64,000 nucleotides of DNA from Marisa cornuarietis (GCA_004794655.1 SMMW01000147.1:866001-930000); one strand, 5' to 3'. Positions 10,145 through 21,680 are shown, numbered from the stretch's first letter. Notes: generated by a model not told the origin, from the letters alone. Translations and numbers: made by a program.

Positions 10145-12575
10145 GTTTGTTCCTGCCTAGCTCTGTCGTGACGATCTCCATGCATGTGACGTTTTGCTGG
10201 CGGTCGTGCACGGCCTGCATGCGGTAGCGGAAAGCAGACGGCACAGACAGAAGGAGCATCCCGACGAAGATGGTGACGCACACTGACCGAGCCCTGGCGA
10301 TGGTGCACAGTGCCTTGGAACGTGATGGGTGGCACACGGCCACGAAACGGTCCATCGCCACAGCCACGGTCAGCCAGGCCGTCACGCACACGGCGACAGT
10401 GAAGACGTAGTGCGCGTAGGGATACACGTTGACCATCATCGTCTCGGCGGCCGGGGGGTCATGCAGCGAGATGACCAGCATGATGAAGTACAGCAAGTCA
10501 TTGAGCAGCTTCAGCGTGTCCGACACGCCTAAGGCGAAGAGGTACACGTTGGTGGAGGTGGCCATGTCACGGTGGCTAAGCACGATCAACGACAGTGTGT
10601 TGCCTGTAAAAGCAGAATGACTTCATCTCTTTATTATAAGTGAAGGGAGGTTTAATAAGGGAAACGGAATACAATAGCATAAAATGGCAAAACAAATATG
10701 TGTACTTGGACTTAAGTAATAAAACACAGATGGTTATAATTGTTTTAAATATTACAGTATTCGACCAAACATAGTCTGAAACGCGAGACATGTTGTCACG
10801 GTAGTGGTTGCCTGGGCCATTAATAGAAGCTTAAAGACAAAAATACACACAGAACTTTCATTAAAGAGATGTCTGTTCAATAAATGGTAGTGTTAGTCAT
10901 GGAAAGATGGGTATAACAAACGATTTTCGATGCCAAAATGCCGGAGGATACAATAATATCTGCATTATATTATCGTGACCAGGGGCTGAGTCTACAGATA
11001 TGCACGAAGCTCCCATGACTAGTTCACAGCTATGATCCCAGAAGATGCCAATATCTTTTATTTGACACCGAGATACACCACGCTATTGCACTGTACTTGG
11101 TTGCCGGCTTGTTTTTATTCGGAGAAAGGATGGATGGTGAAGGGAGGAGTCAGTGTCTGTGTCGCTGGCGACGGAGCTTGATTCAGGGCGACATCATTTT
11201 TTACGCGTCACAGCCCCATCCTAGCCTTTTCCATGGCAGCGCATTACAGGGATCCGTCAAATAGGTTAACGAAGGAATGTGTATGCCAAATAAAACTAGC
11301 TCAAACTTTTTAAAATGTGCATTGAGTGTGGAAAGATTACAGCTTAAGATCGAGAGGAAAGCACGCAGGCAAACGCGCGCGCGCACACACACTCTCGCAC
11401 ATATGCTAGCAAAAGAACAGACTGACTTCAGACCAAGAAGGAGCACAGCTGAGCAGAACTTAAACTGCCGCATCCTAATAGAGAAATATCTCCAGTATCA
11501 GTGGAACATTTACCACAACTTGATAGACTTTCTAAAGGCCTTTGACAGAGTCTGACAATGGGCTATGGCGTGTGATGCGAAAATTTAACATCGAAGAAGG
11601 TCTTGTTCAAGTCATCGATGTACGAGCTGAAGGAGCGCAGTACTGCTAGACAGCCAAATAGGAGCTTACTTTCATCCCATAATAGGCGTCCGACAAGATA
11701 ATCCCACACCCTATCACCTGTGCTGGTCAATACTCTTCTGGAGAACGTCACGTGTAAAATCCTCCCTGATCATCACACTTCGATTGCCATCGGTAGAGGG
11801 CCAATTTTACAACCTACGCTCTGTTGACGACATTGACATGAGAGCAGGCACTAACAGAGAGCTGCAAGACCTTACCAACAGACAATTCAGACGCATATGG
11901 AATGGAAACCAGCACTGACAAGAGTTAAATCACTGCCATCGGCGACGGAAAAAGCAGAGATCTACATGAAAGGAGTAAGGGCTAGAAAGGTGAGCAGTTT
12001 TCAGTTGTTGTGAACCATCCTCTCCACGGACGGCAGCTCCACGACAGACATCAGGATTGCCACAGCATCAGCCACAATGGCTATGCTGGACTGGGTATGG
12101 TGTAGCCATAACATCAGGTTTATTACAAAGTATAATTTACACAAGTCCCTCCTAGAGCCGATCCTGCATAGATCTCTTACGAAAGAAACAGAGTGATCCT
12201 TGTTTTAAAAAGCAAACAAAGCATTTCATTAATTAATAAATTTATGCCACACAACCCCTAGTTATTACACACATAAAAACCTACCAGAACATTAAATATA
12301 ATACAGTAGTGCAGCGGATGAATTTCAAAGGTGACAGTAAAGGGACACTAACCTGTGATGCCTGAGATGCAGAGTATGGGGTAGATGATGAGGCCGGTGA
12401 CCATCTGAGCCGTCTCATAAAACTGTTTGTAGCCGTCCGTGTCGTTCATGTTGCACCTCAGGCTGTCCTCCATCTCCGTGCTGCTGTCAGCAGGTAAGCC
12501 GGTCATGTTGTTGCTGTCCAGGATTATCGTCCAGTTGTAAGACGTTGCCCGCACGGCTGGTTCCAGCCCCTCCAT
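6913..12575 (-). CDS. FMRFamide-receptor-like class A neuropeptide GPCR (three coding exons)
   Basis: Join of 12575-12353, 10603-10143 and 7395-6913 on the minus strand; both introns are GT-AG with matching phases (1, then 0), giving 388 codons plus TGA. A seven-helix rhodopsin-family receptor is predicted. The N-terminus has three N-glycosylation sequons (N14, N23, N44). TM1 carries GN (N76), TM2 has D103, and TM3 ends in D159-R160-F161 (DRF for DRY) followed by VAVCHP and KALCT. TM5 has P245, TM6 has CITP (C290-P293), and TM7 has N330-F331-V-L-Y334 in place of NPxxY. C-terminal cysteines (C346, C350) could be palmitoylated. No Cys lies at 3.25 (Y135). The CHPxRxKALC segment and the non-canonical NFxxY recall FMRFamide/myosuppressin-type invertebrate receptors; that is from family knowledge and the ligand is unknown. 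It would sit in the plasma membrane and signal through G proteins. The start was chosen because ATG at 12575 has A at -3 and G at +4. Confidence 0.85.
7440..7466. repeat. (GT)n microsatellite in GPCR intron 2
   Basis: About 13 uninterrupted GT units, 45 bases inside the intron from the exon 3 acceptor. Confidence 0.9.
7467..9065. other. GPCR intron 2, unique part
   Basis: AT-rich intron sequence. It contains three near-identical AGATATATCTC-like words at about 8201-8227. A short minus-strand open frame (about 8424-8610) encodes ten cysteines in 58 residues but has no ATG, signal peptide or convincing splice sites, so it is not called as an exon. Confidence 0.5.
9066..9208 (+). mobile_element. 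tRNA-derived SINE in GPCR intron 2
   Basis: Pol III box A-like TAGCGCAACGG (within 9078-9090) and box B-like GGGTTCAGTTCT (9129-9140), spaced as in a tRNA head. A short body follows, then an A/T-rich tail (AAAATTAAATTAAAAAAA). It lies antisense to the receptor gene. Box B deviates from consensus, so this is an old copy. Confidence 0.6.
9580..9955. repeat. degenerate ~54-bp minisatellite in GPCR intron 2
   Basis: Six to seven diverged copies begin near 9580, 9631, 9684, 9735, 9793, 9846 and 9901 (spacing 51-58). Each has a block like CTTCCTGTTTATC, then CAACCCC and ends with GAAAGATTAAC. Copies differ by many substitutions and small indels, implying an old array. Confidence 0.75.
10053..10142. 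repeat. (AC)n microsatellite abutting the exon 2 splice donor
   Basis: About 45 uninterrupted AC units on the plus strand. In the sense of the gene this is (GT)n, and its first GT is the intron 2 donor dinucleotide. Confidence 0.97.
10143..10603 (-). CDS. GPCR coding exon 2 (TM1 to extracellular loop 2)
   Basis: 461 bases coding for the end of codon 75 to codon 228. The acceptor is TTTTACAG|GCAAC and the donor is AAACAG|GTGTGT, where the intron opens directly into a (GT)n tract. It contains TM1 N76, TM2 (LFALGVSD), TM3 (WLTVAVAMDRF), the intracellular CHPSRSKALC segment, TM4 and loop 2 with C215 and sequon N212-V-T. It is GC-richer than the surrounding introns, as expected of coding sequence. 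TM4 lacks the usual conserved Trp. Confidence 0.88.
10604..11404. other. GPCR intron 1, proximal part
   Basis: Intron sequence without recognisable elements except a short GC/AC-rich run at about 11376-11400. Confidence 0.5.
11405..12192 (+). mobile_element. decayed LINE reverse-transcriptase fragment in GPCR intron 1
   Basis: Plus-strand frames, broken by stops and frameshifts, read AKEQTDFRPRRSTAEQ, then YHNLIDFLKAFDRV (RT motif A region), VRQDNP (motif B), SVDDIDMRAGTNRELQDLTN (motif C, the FADD box mutated) and a thumb-like segment ending LLEPIL. This order matches a non-LTR reverse transcriptase. Neither end of the element is preserved. It is antisense to the receptor. The relic at 53.0-54.1 kb has the same wording around motif A and belongs to the same family. 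Confidence 0.8.
12353..12575 (-). CDS. GPCR coding exon 1 (N-terminus and start of TM1)
   Basis: Encodes residues 1-74 and the first base of codon 75. It begins at an ATG in good context (taaaATGG) and ends at the donor ACAG|GTTAGT, where GT is 12352-12351. The extracellular tail is acidic and has three NxT sequons and one Cys (C41). TM1 starts around residue 57 (TGLIIYPILCISGIT). The frame stays open upstream of the ATG but has no earlier ATG up to about 12674, so this start is preferred. A further non-coding 5' exon cannot be excluded. Confidence 0.85.
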
Positions 12576-12738
12576 TTTAGCCACTATAATGTAAGACAAG
12601 GGTGCGGTGCTCTTTGCAGATGAAAAGATAAAGTAACAGATAAGACCACTCGGGGCTTCAGATACGGCAGCCAATCACAGACTTTGCTTTTTCTTTAAAA
12701 ATAAATCAAAACGCACCAGTTCGTAACAAACGCTCTCG

Positions 12739-12746
12739 TTTTTATA
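12739..12746 (-). promoter_or_regulatory. candidate TATA box upstream of the GPCR
   Basis: TATAAAAA on the minus strand, about 165 bases upstream of the GPCR ATG, within a small inverted repeat (CTCGTT / AACGAG, 12735-12740 and 12747-12752). If used, it would give a 5' UTR of roughly 135 bases. TATA-like strings are frequent in this AT-rich DNA, so support is only positional. Confidence 0.2.
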
Positions 12747-14340
12747 AACGAGTTTTTTTCAAGTTGCAAGTGCTATTCACACCTTTTCACCAGATTAACT
12801 TTGCCAGGTGTGAATTTAAAAAAAAAAAGCTAACGCAGGTTTTAATATCAGCAAAATTTGTTTCATTAAAACCTGCGCTTAAGAATCAATATCTCTCAAC
12901 GGTTTTAAAGCGATTAAAGTGACTTTCAGTAGAAGCAGTTGTATTTTGCTGCATTACATTTCAAAAGCGAAACTATATTCAAGGAAAACTGTCAACGTAG
13001 GAGTGCAGCAGGGAATCAAATTTAATTCTGCACGATCAGTTCACGATGAAAGAAAAGAAAGATAAATCTCGACCAATTTATCCTCTTTTAAATTTGAATT
13101 CCCCACTGTTGTGAAGGAACAGTATGTTGATAAATTCATCCTGGAGTAAAAGAAAGAAACAAAACTGGTCCTACTTTGTGGTTTCGGAAATTGACAAAAA
13201 AAGTAGGTTTCTAAGATGACACAGCTCATGATAGTGTTTTCGTTTCTTCTGTAGAAGAAGCAACTTAATCAGAAACGAGGCACACATTATAAAGGAAACA
13301 TTACGGGCAGGCACACATGTTCACTGAAGTAAAAAACAACCTGGAGCAGAAAATGTTTTTCGCCAGCTGTTGCTATTAGTTGTAACACGTTGAAGTGCAA
13401 CGTGCTTCACTTTCATCCAGAAGCACTCAGGTGTAACTCGAGAGGAAACTCAACCCCGAACGAAAGCTAGAAAGGTCCAAAGAATGATAAAAGAAGACTT
13501 GAGGTACGAATGTACCGGTGTTGAAAATGCAGATGTCCCGTATGGACCACCATCATCTCGGCATGCAAGACCAATAATCGTTAGGACGAAGAAGGTAAAC
13601 CACTATTAGTCACCACTTTAAACAGGTCCGTTCACTGTTCGACCTGACGACACAAATCTTACAAGCTGTCTGTGCCAGACCAGACTACTTGTGGTAAGTG
13701 TTAGGGACAGATCACACTATCCGAACACTTAGCTGTCGGCAACGAGTTCAGCCTTAAGACATGGCAGTGTAGCTGTAAAAGCGAGCTGAAGACAGGGCTG
13801 AAGACAGGAATATTCCACTTGCACTACGTCGAGAGGCGGTCGGTGCCAGATCGTTCCGCGATAATAAATTTCCGACATGAGGCGATGTAACTCAAGGCGA
13901 TCGATGACCGTGCTTCCAGACCTTCTTCCTCCATTGCCTTTAGTCTTCAGCAGTGACAGGTGAGTTTTAAGTAATTGTCTCTTCTTTGCCAAGGTCTTCT
14001 TTGGTCAGCCTGGAAATGGAGCATTCAGCAGTCTTATCAGTGCGGCCCCTTTTATGTTAGGAGGGTCGATAACCACGTCAGCATTTTGGATTCTTTTGGT
14101 CGGTTCTGTCACGTGAGTCTCGAAGAGAAGAGAGCTGGCTGGGCACCTGATAGAAAAAAAATAAAAATAAAAAATAAAAATAATAAAAGAAGACGTGATG
14201 GAGCAACATTTATTAGACAAGATATCAAAAGATGGAAACTCATGTTTCTCTAAAGTTTTTCTACAGAAGTAAACGCAGTGTAGAAGATGTCAATTTATCT
14301 TTCGTGATTTTATCTCTGATACTCTTCACACATACACCAG
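12747..14340. other. no gene recognised (5' flank of the GPCR)
   Basis: AT-rich. An A-rich (AAAAT)-like tract at about 14153-14190 resembles a retroposon tail, but no element body was identified before it. Confidence 0.5.
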
Positions 14341-15103
14341 CCCTTCCCAAGGGATGGTACTCACTCCTTATTGTTTTCTTTGTATACGGCTGAATGTAGA
14401 TATGGAAATAAAGACTGCCTCTTAGTTAAATTCACAGATAACACCTGACTTACGGGGCTGATTATCAACGATGACGGCTGCTGCTACAGACAGGAGATTG
14501 ATCACTTTACTGCATAGTATTATAATAATTATTTAGAGTTGAATGCAAAAAGCGAAAGAAATTAGTAATGATGTTAGAAAGAACAGGGTTGTTTTTGACG
14601 AAATAGTCATTTCGGAAAAAAGTAGTTAGAAGAGTTGACAGTTACAGATATGTAGTTTTCTTTTAATTGATAATTTACTTGGAAAGCTCATGTAGATAAC
14701 ATTAATGAGAAAGTGCATACCAGTCTGTATTATTTGAGAAAACTAATCTTTTAATGAACACTTAAAGCCCCTGTTAATATTTTATACTTTTGCAGCACCA
14801 TGACTTGGGTGGGAACATTGTAAAGCAGGACAGGCACAAATTAAACAAGAACATTTGAAAGCAGGAGGGATGATTGGGAATGGAAGAGAACGAAGTAGAG
14901 ACAATACATCACTAACTTCTGATCAACACATTGGATGTAGTTTTAGCATACGGACGACTTGCATTCACTCAAACAACAATTTGATATTAGAAAGACGTGG
15001 TAGGTCTAGAGTTTCTGGATCAAGAACCACACCTTATATGAACTCATTCATCTCGCAATCAATACAAATCCACAACCAACTCATGTATAGGAGACGCACG
15101 TGA
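14341..15103 (+). mobile_element. decayed Rex1/CR1-like LINE 3' coding fragment
   Basis: Interrupted plus-strand frames follow LINE RT order: LPKG (motif B, PQG-like), RYGNKDC and VKFTDNT (a mutated FADDT motif C), TGLIINDDG, LELNAK, then TWKAHVDNINEKVHTSLYYLR (split at Y/Y) and a C-terminal segment RRGRSRVSGSRTTPYMNSF. That last piece matches the SGRRYRV...T.RY..SF end typical of Rex1/Babar-like elements, from family knowledge. Several stops and indels mean it is inactive. No 3' tail or target duplication was found. Confidence 0.7.
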
Positions 15104-17242
15104 ATGCAGAGGTACATACTGTTTGCTCCCATTTTGGAGCATCTGTTTTTATGTGACAAATTTTCAACGACACCTGGAAACATCACCAGCACAGAAATGA
15201 GTTAAAATCGTGACTCAACGTTTGCATACAGATATGTCTAATTAGCATGTGACCCCAGCACTTCAAGTAGCTGCGGCCTTCACAGTGTAAACATTGCTAT
15301 GTACAACCCTGACGTCTGCGTTGCTGAGCTCTTCCTGTGCAAAGTTTACATTAGACGGTTACATTAAAGCTTTGCCAAACTCGGTCAAACGTTAGTTCAT
15401 ATTTGCCCGGCTAGTATCGGTCTTTGCAGAGCAAAATACGTGGCTATCACACCCGTTCAACACTTGTACAGCACCACTCGCCAGCGCACCACAGACTACC
15501 TCAGGTGTAATGAAGGATAAGGGGAATAAGCGAAAGCACAGGCAATCCCAAACATTTCATCGACAGAAGAACCGTTTAGGGGGACGAGGCAAGATGCCGG
15601 CGAGACACTTTCTATTTGGATCACATAAAATAAAATTAATGACCCTGTTGTACCCGCACGGTGTCGCGAGGAGAAGTATTATATATATTGAATGCTCGAA
15701 GGGACTAGTATATCCAATGAGAGGCGTACGACGAAGGAGATCAAAGCGCAAACCTTTTGTAATCTAAAGGTCGGGTTATACTCTTGCTACAAAGCCAGCA
15801 TAAAAGAAAATAACAGTATTTGCAAAGAAAACCTTTTAAAACGCCCACGATGAGATATAATTCCCCTCAAAACTGAAGAAGCTTCGTTGCCAGCATAAGC
15901 CATGCTTCCTGCTCCTCTGAGCAATTTGCAGCATTCTCTAAAAAAAACAAACTTGATCCTGCTAATTTCCTCAAGACGCAACTTTATGAATCAGCAGCTC
16001 AGCTTGACTTCTTCTTGTTCTAACGCACAGAAGACATTTTTTGAAAGCCTTCTTTCCGGAGGCAAGTTTTTCATGCAGAATCGCTGCTCCAAGGACTGGT
16101 CGTTACCGCCATAGACTCCAAAGCCGACAGTCTGTGAAGACGTCGGCCTGGCGGCTGATTTTTTCCCCCCTAAACGTCTATTAAAAAGCCTGAAGCTGAA
16201 AAACACTTGAGACTGGAACAAAAATAATCATTAAATATGTTAGCTTAGATTACTTGTCGCAAAGAGCCCCATTTTTTGATGTGCTTTGGTTGATTTTTTT
16301 TTTCCGTGAATATGACCGATTCCAGGTCACGCCAATCATAAAGAGCCATTGATGACCAAGAGAAAGGACCTAAATCTGAGAAAAGTCTTATCGAAGTGTA
16401 TTTTAATCAGTTGTAAATGCTTGGATTTCTACATAATGTGACTCAGTTTTGTGTCCACATGGATGTATAGTGCAAATAAAAGGAACAAATCCTTTGTGTA
16501 TAATGCAAAAACTACAAATAATGACAATAATCGCTGAGTAAAAGGTCGTTGACCTCACGTTTTCAAAGGATTTCAAGGCTGATCTCATTGCTACGATGTT
16601 TCGGAAAACAAATTAGCGGCAAGGTTCGCTGTGTGACCGCCACATACAGATATTTAAGAAAAAAATGCAAAAGGTCAGCTAGGTTGAGCTGACATTTTGT
16701 GTTTCCCATTATTTTGTTATTGTTTATTTTTGTTTTTTTTTGGTCCCGGTTTAGCCGCTGCTTGAATTATACTTGGGGTTCGCGTGTTCTGTGTACTACT
16801 CGCAAAAATTTCATCACGAGCCACAGTGCTTAGAATTACTGTCACGACAGTTGTTTCTTACGCTGAATGCTGCTTGTGCATCTATTTCATAATTCCACCA
16901 TTTCCTGTCGTGCTTGTTTCTGTCACTAAAATAAGAGAAGCGAAAGTGAACGTATTTTGCTTGTGATGTTTATGTTTATTTTTACATCATTCGGAAATTG
17001 TTCCTATTATCCGTCCTATTCTACACCCCTTCCAATAATAAACATAATAATAACAATAATAATAATAAGATCTATTTCTCTCGCATTTTTCACACTTTAA
17101 AGCAAACTCAATGTGGTTTACACAAATATAAACAAATACCATCGAAATAAAGAGTCAAAGCACTTACAGATCGAATGTGCGCCATTTGCATTCGTGAGAA
17201 ATATAAAAGCAAAGATTAAATTATCATTGCAAACAATTAATA
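15104..17242. other. no gene recognised
   Basis: AT-rich. It has an imperfect (AAT)n run near 17034-17068 and several long T- or A-runs. Short open frames show no known domain. Confidence 0.5.
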
Positions 17243-17273
<31 letters not shown>

Positions 17274-17340
17274 ATTATTATTATTATTATTGTGTGTTTG
17301 TATAGCGTGGCATCCCGGCGAAAGCCAGTCTTATCGCGAC
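17243..17340 (-). mobile_element. retroposon 3' end (minus strand) with ATT/ATC tail
   Basis: Read on the minus strand: CGCGATAAGACTGGCTTTCG, then CCGGGATGCCACGCTATAC, then (AAT)n at 17291-17271 merging into (ATC)n at 17272-17243. It aligns with the tail at 61.5 kb over GCCTGGCTTT...GGGATACCGCGCTATA. A body on the right-hand side is not recognisable. Confidence 0.55.
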
Positions 17341-18736
17341 TAACAAACACAAAAAAACAAAGACGAAAATACAATAAATTAATTACAATAAATTTGAATT
17401 GATTTGAGTATCCGATCCATACATAATTAACATGTATATTTAGCACAGACATACATGCATGCATGCATACACATTCCGACAGATGCATGAAGACACGTTC
17501 TCTTAGGTACAAAGCAATATTCGGGATTTATGCGTTCTTGAACTCCCAAGTCTCGCAGACATTCAGGAAAATTGCCGCAATGCGGATGGCAAGCATTGAC
17601 ACTCAGCAGGCCGCCAGCATAATAGGACGTGAGTAGTGGTCAAGGACACTGGCATTGAGGCAGGCTAGGTCAGGTCATTTTCCTCAGTGAAATCCCTTTA
17701 ACGCATCAGCAATCCGAGACGAGAAACCTCTAGATAAATCAGCCAAAGCATTTGATTTATAAGTCTCGGGGTGAAGGGAAGGGGATGTGGGTCCAGACTG
17801 TGGTCCTGTTCGCTCGATGAGAGAGGAAAAGTCAGGGATTTATTTGACATCCGATGGTTGATAAAACCTGCGCAATTGGTATGCATTCTAGCGTGAATGT
17901 CCAGGATTTATATGTGAAACCAAACAACAAAGCAAATAAAAGTCGACCTTCTTTTAAGATGGATGCCTCGTGTTGAGAATGCACAATGGGGCATATATAA
18001 ATGTACAGAGTACGACTACTCCACCTTTAAGAGAGATGGAACAATTTTTTTGTAATAACTGGATACAACTCAGTGCAAGATACTATTTACACAAATTTGG
18101 GTGAATACTCCTTTTCCGTTCTCAAGATACATCCATTGTCAGAAAGAGGTCACGACACGCGCAACATAGCAGTTCTCCGATTGGCCGTTTATCCCTATAC
18201 AATCCTGACGTATTTGTTACTGAATTCTTGTGCATTTTCATGTTTGGAGGAGTGTATCTCGAGAATAAAAGGAGTTTACTGACCCAGACTTAGAGGAACC
18301 ATATCTTTCATTGAACATTATCCAATCATTTCAAAAATTGCATGCCGTAGTCCCTTAAACTGGTTTATAGAAACCTGTTCTTTTAAATACTACGACTCGC
18401 AAAGGGTAAATCTATTTCCCCATTATTTTAGACAACAACACAATAATTAAGATCAAGGCAGAAAAACCTACAATAAACAATAAATAGAAACTGAAAACTG
18501 TGTCTGCTATTGTACGATGACATGCAGCAAGACATTACCAGGTGTGGAGTTGTCAAGGTAAAAGTAGGTTAAAACAGCAAACATTAATTTCAAACGACGG
18601 AATGATCTTCCAGACAATGTCTTGGCAAATTAATAACATTTGGAATGATGCATTTCGTTATCAGAGTGGACAGGTTAGGTCAGTATAGGATCAAAACAAT
18701 TAATAATTAACTTTCTTGTGCAAAGATTTATAACAC

Positions 18737-18737
<1 letters not shown>
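17341..18737. other. no gene recognised
   Basis: Contains a short (ATGC)n run near 17455-17468. Otherwise unremarkable. Confidence 0.5.

Positions 18738-18799
<62 letters not shown>
18738..18799. repeat. (AC)n microsatellite
   Basis: About 31 AC units. Confidence 0.95.
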
Positions 18800-18801
<2 letters not shown>

Positions 18802-19238
18802 GAGACATTTTGTCTGCGAGCCTACGACTAACGTAAATGGGTTACATTAGAGTTCCAACTAATCTCTTTACTAAGTCTTGTCCAGCATGTCAAGGAGAGT
18901 GCTAGGAAAAGCTCATTCCCGGCACTAAAAGATTTTTTCTTGACAACGTCTGGATGTCAGGAAGGCGAAGGTATGTTTTGGCACTTACAGATGGACAGGA
19001 TTCCATGCTAATTATGCCACCAAAAGAACGTCTCTCGGGCTTCCGCAATCACTGCCTACTTTCTGCCTCAATACCGATGGTCGATAAAACCCGCATCACT
19101 CTTTTCCTCTCTTCATGTCTCCCACTCTCCCTTCATCTACCTCTCCAAGCATTCCCCCCAGCCCCCATTTTCTCTTCCTCTCGTTCACTATCTCTGTTTT
19201 CTTGTGTCTAGATATTTCACTATTTCTCGCTCTTTTCC

Positions 19239-19240
<2 letters not shown>
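18800..19240. other. no gene recognised
   Basis: Ends in a pyrimidine-rich stretch (about 19100-19240) next to the following AC array. Confidence 0.5.

Positions 19241-19287
<47 letters not shown>
19241..19287. repeat. (AC)n microsatellite
   Basis: About 23 AC units. Confidence 0.95.
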
Positions 19288-19290
<3 letters not shown>

Positions 19291-21579
19291 CTCACATCCA
19301 TCCAATCCTCGTGCCACACGTGTACACACGTCAATCCACGAGACACACCATCCACACTTTCCTTACCTAATGCAAGCGCCTCTTGATCCTAGGCCACCGA
19401 TGATTTCTCCACGTTTTCTTCCCATCACAGCGTTTACAAACCCTCTGGGAAATACAAAATGTCACGGCGGTGTTCTCTCGGTTTTTATCTTTTTGTGTCT
19501 TTCTGGTTTTCTTGTATATTTGACCTATGCCATTCTTTGTCTTCCTCTTCGTCCATACGCGCCATCTAAGGACAGACGTGGAGAGTCCACAGCATTTCCA
19601 GCTTCTGCATCCCGCGTTCTTCTCAAATACTGCACTGAGCTCAGTCGGCCCTCAGGATTCCTATTCACAAGGCGAGACGCCTCTACTCGGGTAGAAGCTG
19701 ACCACGGCTGACCATGGCTGACCACGTGCTCCAGACTGTTTTTAGCCTTGTAAGTTCTGCATTTCTTGCGTGTAAATTCTATTTCCAGATCCTCGTCTTC
19801 ATTCGTCACCACTGATCAGGCAGCGCTGGCGTTTTTTCTGTTTACTTTTACTTATTTCTTTAACTTTTTTTTCTAGTTTCCGTTTTGTAAAAAAAATGTA
19901 GCTTTTCAGAATAGTATCACGTACATTCTAGAATGATATGGGCTGCTAGAAAGAGCTAAAGGATGGTGAATTGGCATTCGTATTTGCAAATGCATTTTTT
20001 TTATCATCTCCTTGAGCATTTTGTGGGAACAAAATGGAAAATAAATAGGCTTCGGTGAAAAACAACATTTTGGGTTTTGCTCTCTGTGTTTTTGATGAAT
20101 GAAAAATATTTTTTATCGGAACAGGGAAATTACAATAACAATGAGCAAAATACGAGATCTGCAGGATGAAATCTTTAAAAATATTTCCCCAGAAAGTCAT
20201 GCAGGTAGCGGAAAGCACAAGGAATGCATTTGCATAAAAGGGGAAGCTGTCGATATAAATTAAGCTGTAATTTGAAAACAGGGCGACGGTAGACAAAAAA
20301 AGTAAAAATAAAAATAAACAGCCTCCCACGTGACAGTTGGTGCCGGGTCTTATGTTTTAACAATTACCATTAACGTTAAGGAGGTTGAAACAAGAGACAC
20401 CTTTGCTGTGTGATGCGGGTACAGATAGCAAAGCGAACCCTAACATCAAACTTCACTTGATCCACTTTCATTGAAAATTGGGAAGCTAGATCAGTTCTGT
20501 AAAGCAACTGTCGTTGTAGACACCATGGCAACATTGCAAACTAGTGAGAACTCCATAACAGTCAAACTAAAGAAGTCGACTATTTCCATACACGCGCTCT
20601 TCTGACAATCGTGTCAGCTTCCGAGTTGATAAACTGACAGTACGTAGAGAGGCACCGGCGTGCGACTGCAACGATCGGTCAACAAATAAAGGTGGAGCAC
20701 TCGGGATGTAGACAAACAAATGGAGATCACGCAGAAAAGAGCCAAATGAAGGAACTTCTCTGAGTAGTCACCAGGACAAAACCGTGGGTGCTTTGTAACA
20801 TCCGGGCACTTCACCAGATCTCGTTACTTCATTGTCAAGGAAGGTTTTGGGAAGAGCTAGACTGGTAGAAAGGCTTTAGGAACCCGAGGAAAGAAGGTTT
20901 GCAGACCAGAACGAAGTATTGAAGCTTGCTCTTGCGAGACAGGGGTGGGTTTGTTTGTTTGTTTTGCACTGATACCAGGAATAGTGGCCCTGACGTTTAC
21001 AGATATTGCTCTCAGAATCCAGTTGTTTTTGGTAAGATTCTAGCATCATGTTGAATCAGCTGCTAGAATATTTGCATTATCATACTAGAGCTCTTTGAGT
21101 AGATGATTCAGACTTTTCCGTTTGATACTATTCTCTGTAAGGTCTTGGAGTTTACCGGCAGTCTTTTGATCTTTTCAGCGAGAAAAAATCAAGATATCCT
21201 CCACCCCTCTCTCCAAACCACCCTTAACTGTGACTAGTCGTTGAGTGGGCATGATGAGGTGATGAGTTGCAGCAATAGTTGTGTATGTGCACTCCGTGCT
21301 TTCTTGTTGAGACTGTGTCTATCTTGATAGTTCAAATTTAAAAGGTAGATGTTTTGATTCAGCTCCATTCGCTGATAACAGAAAGTTGGTAAGGGAGGTC
21401 ATTAATATAACCAAATAAATAAAAATAAAATAAAAAAAAATCCACTATACTGTTGCCATTAAATGAGAATAAAGTGAATCGACGAGAGTGCATTCATTCA
21501 TCATTTTAAGGCACAAACGCCAAAGTCTACCAAACCTGTTGAGGGTCTTCCTATGCTAAGATCATGTATTTCAACGTGC
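19288..21579. other. no gene recognised
   Basis: Contains three tandem 10-mers of the form CTGACCAYGG at about 19698-19727. The open frame across 19115-19711 is pyrimidine- and AC-repeat-driven, not a credible protein. Confidence 0.5.
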
Positions 21580-21584
21580 AAAGG

Positions 21585-21680
21585 GTGCTAGGTAACAGTT
21601 TGATAGTGAGCAAAGGTAGCATTCAGAGGGCGATATGTAATGATTTGACAGTGACCAGCTATAGCATTCAGCATGGCAGT
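21585..21680. repeat. two-copy 45-bp tandem repeat
   Basis: TAGCATTCAG at 21617-21626 and 21662-21671, each preceded by a TTTGA(T/C)AGTGA(G/C)CA block 45 bases apart. The copies are about 70% alike by eye. Confidence 0.5.

Noticed and set aside
19115..19711. Plus-strand open frame of about 198 residues
   Set aside because: It is driven by pyrimidine-rich and (AC)n sequence (Thr-His repeats) and has no protein signature.
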